Of a stretch of DNA of 7,693 nucleotides, positions 6,998-7,693 are shown piece by piece. Within the stretch, counting starts at the first letter, position 1; every line of letters begins with the position of its first letter. The position numbers were made by a program, and so were the translations under genes. A model generated the notes under the pieces. The model saw only the letters and a program-made list of their open reading frames with translations. It did not search any database and was not told where the DNA came from. The DNA comes from Bacteroidales bacterium (GTDB lineage: Bacteria; Bacteroidota; Bacteroidia; Bacteroidales; UBA1556), in contig JAOZSY010000128.1 in assembly GCA_029939445.1 (NCBI GenBank), positions 1-7,693 of the forward strand, given 5' to 3'.

Positions 6998-7031
6998 TGA
7001 AGTACTTCACTCTTCTCACTTCACTCTTCTC
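6998..7031. repeat. 14-bp tandem duplication with an overlapping perfect palindrome
   Basis: ACTTCACTCTTCTC occurs twice back to back (7004-7017 and 7018-7031) without a mismatch. The first copy overlaps the 12-bp perfect palindrome TGAAGTACTTCA (6998-7009). The - strand is a purine run of GAAGAGTGAAG type just past the nrdJ stop. Purine-rich repeats of this style occur between genes in Bacteroidota; no function is indicated. Confidence 0.8.
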
Positions 7032-7040
7032 CTTTAAATA

Positions 7041-7693
7041 TTACCCACATTTTGAATAACCACAGTCATTACAAGATAAGCAACCTTCTTTATAGACCAA
7101 ACCTTCGGAGCCACATTCAGGGCATTTCTGCGACTTTGCAGCTTTTGCTCCATCAGGAATAAATTTCTTAAGTGCTCTAACAATACCCGTTTTCCATGTA
7201 TTAATAGTTTCTGTTTCGAAGCTCAATGAGCTTACAACATCTACTACAAAAGGAAGTGGCATTCCATGGCGAAGAATTCCTGAGATTAATTTTGCATAAT
7301 TCCAATACTCCTTATCAAAAGTACGCGATAAGCCTCTATATACTTGCATATATCCATCTTTATCTTCATACTCTAAATCGTAGCGAGTTTTACCTTTCTC
7401 TGTTTTGCTTTTTACAATAAAGGCCTCTTCCACATAGTTTGCCACGAAGAAATCCTCCGCTTTACCACTAAATATTTCGTAAGGTCTTCCTTTTAACACA
7501 CCAACAACCGCTACCCATTTCTCTTTATTATTCTGAAAACGGATAATATTTGCATCCAAAGTATTAGGACGCGATGGCGCTAATGTTTCTTTAAACTCAT
7601 CATTCGTTTGTTCTTTTTTCTCTTCGTTGCTAACAAGAACTCCCGAGCGACTTCCATCACGATATACAGTCATTCCTTTGCAGCCAGATTTCC
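7041..7693 (-). CDS. nrdJ: C-terminal part of adenosylcobalamin-dependent (class II) ribonucleotide reductase, 5' end outside the window
   Basis: The frame runs off the right edge: codons before the internal Met at 7673 read KSGCKG, giving GCKGMTVYRDGSRSG, the hallmark junction of B12-dependent ribonucleotide reductases. About 217 C-terminal residues are present; the catalytic barrel lies beyond the window. A charged, variable linker (EEKKEQTNDEF) follows, then the family's C-terminal region (RPYEIFSGK, RTFDKEYWNYAKLISGILRHGMPLPFVVDVV). The end is a Cys-rich tail, KCPECG...EGCLSCNDCGYSKCG, with six Cys: two CxxC pairs forming a likely zinc ribbon, one more Cys three residues after the second pair, and a last Cys next to the terminus. 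These cysteines probably shuttle reducing equivalents to the active site (family knowledge). The enzyme makes deoxyribonucleotides using adenosylcobalamin, so the host makes or imports B12. The stop is followed by a repeat and then a hairpin terminator. Confidence 0.95.
   Translation of the reverse strand, partial: KSGCKGMTVYRDGSRSGVLVSNEEKKEQTNDEFKETLAPSRPNTLDANIIRFQNNKEKWVAVVGVLKGRPYEIFSGKAEDFFVANYVEEAFIVKSKTEKGKTRYDLEYEDKDGYMQVYRGLSRTFDKEYWNYAKLISGILRHGMPLPFVVDVVSSLSFETETINTWKTGIVRALKKFIPDGAKAAKSQKCPECGSEGLVYKEGCLSCNDCGYSKCG

Noticed and set aside
7226..7420. Open + strand frame of 64 codons
   Set aside because: It is antisense to the conserved C-terminal region of nrdJ and has no family resemblance.

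Overview
The window is AT-rich chromosomal DNA that looks like Bacteroidota. Signs of this are two FKBP-type prolyl isomerase lipoproteins with SPII signal peptides, the end of a PorT-like outer-membrane barrel, starts without a Shine-Dalgarno sequence, and several TAnnTTTG boxes, the -7 element typical of this phylum. It holds four complete protein genes plus one partial gene at the left edge and one at the right edge. I see no tRNA, rRNA, CRISPR array, insertion sequence or prophage gene. No gap exceeds 300 bases.

Layout: on the + strand are the 3' end of an outer-membrane barrel gene (2-403) and, 7 nt later, a CvfB-like S1 RNA-binding protein (411-1247). A strong bidirectional hairpin terminator (1263-1305) separates this pair from everything to the right, which is on the - strand. 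In - strand reading order these are the 3' end of an adenosylcobalamin-dependent (class II) ribonucleotide reductase (7693-7041) with its own terminator, then murL (6861-5476) and murD2 (5483-4119) overlapping by 8 nt, then two triple-FKBP lipoproteins (3961-2645 and 2502-1318), each apparently its own transcription unit.

The most interesting part is murL-murD2. It reads as the alternative route to D-glutamate in peptidoglycan described from Xanthomonas. MurD2 adds L-Glu (not D-Glu) to UDP-MurNAc-L-Ala, and the ATP-dependent PP-loop enzyme MurL epimerises that terminal L-Glu to D-Glu. This bypasses glutamate racemase (MurI) and canonical MurD. The MurD-like protein keeps the Mur-ligase catalytic core but differs from canonical MurD at positions near the amino-acid substrate, which fits a changed substrate. 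The system has been described before; its presence here in an apparent Bacteroidota genome, and whether it is the only D-Glu source, is the point worth checking.

The two neighbouring FKBP lipoproteins are envelope folding factors carrying six FKBP modules between them, one of them clearly degenerate. Their placement next to murL-murD2 may be coincidental.
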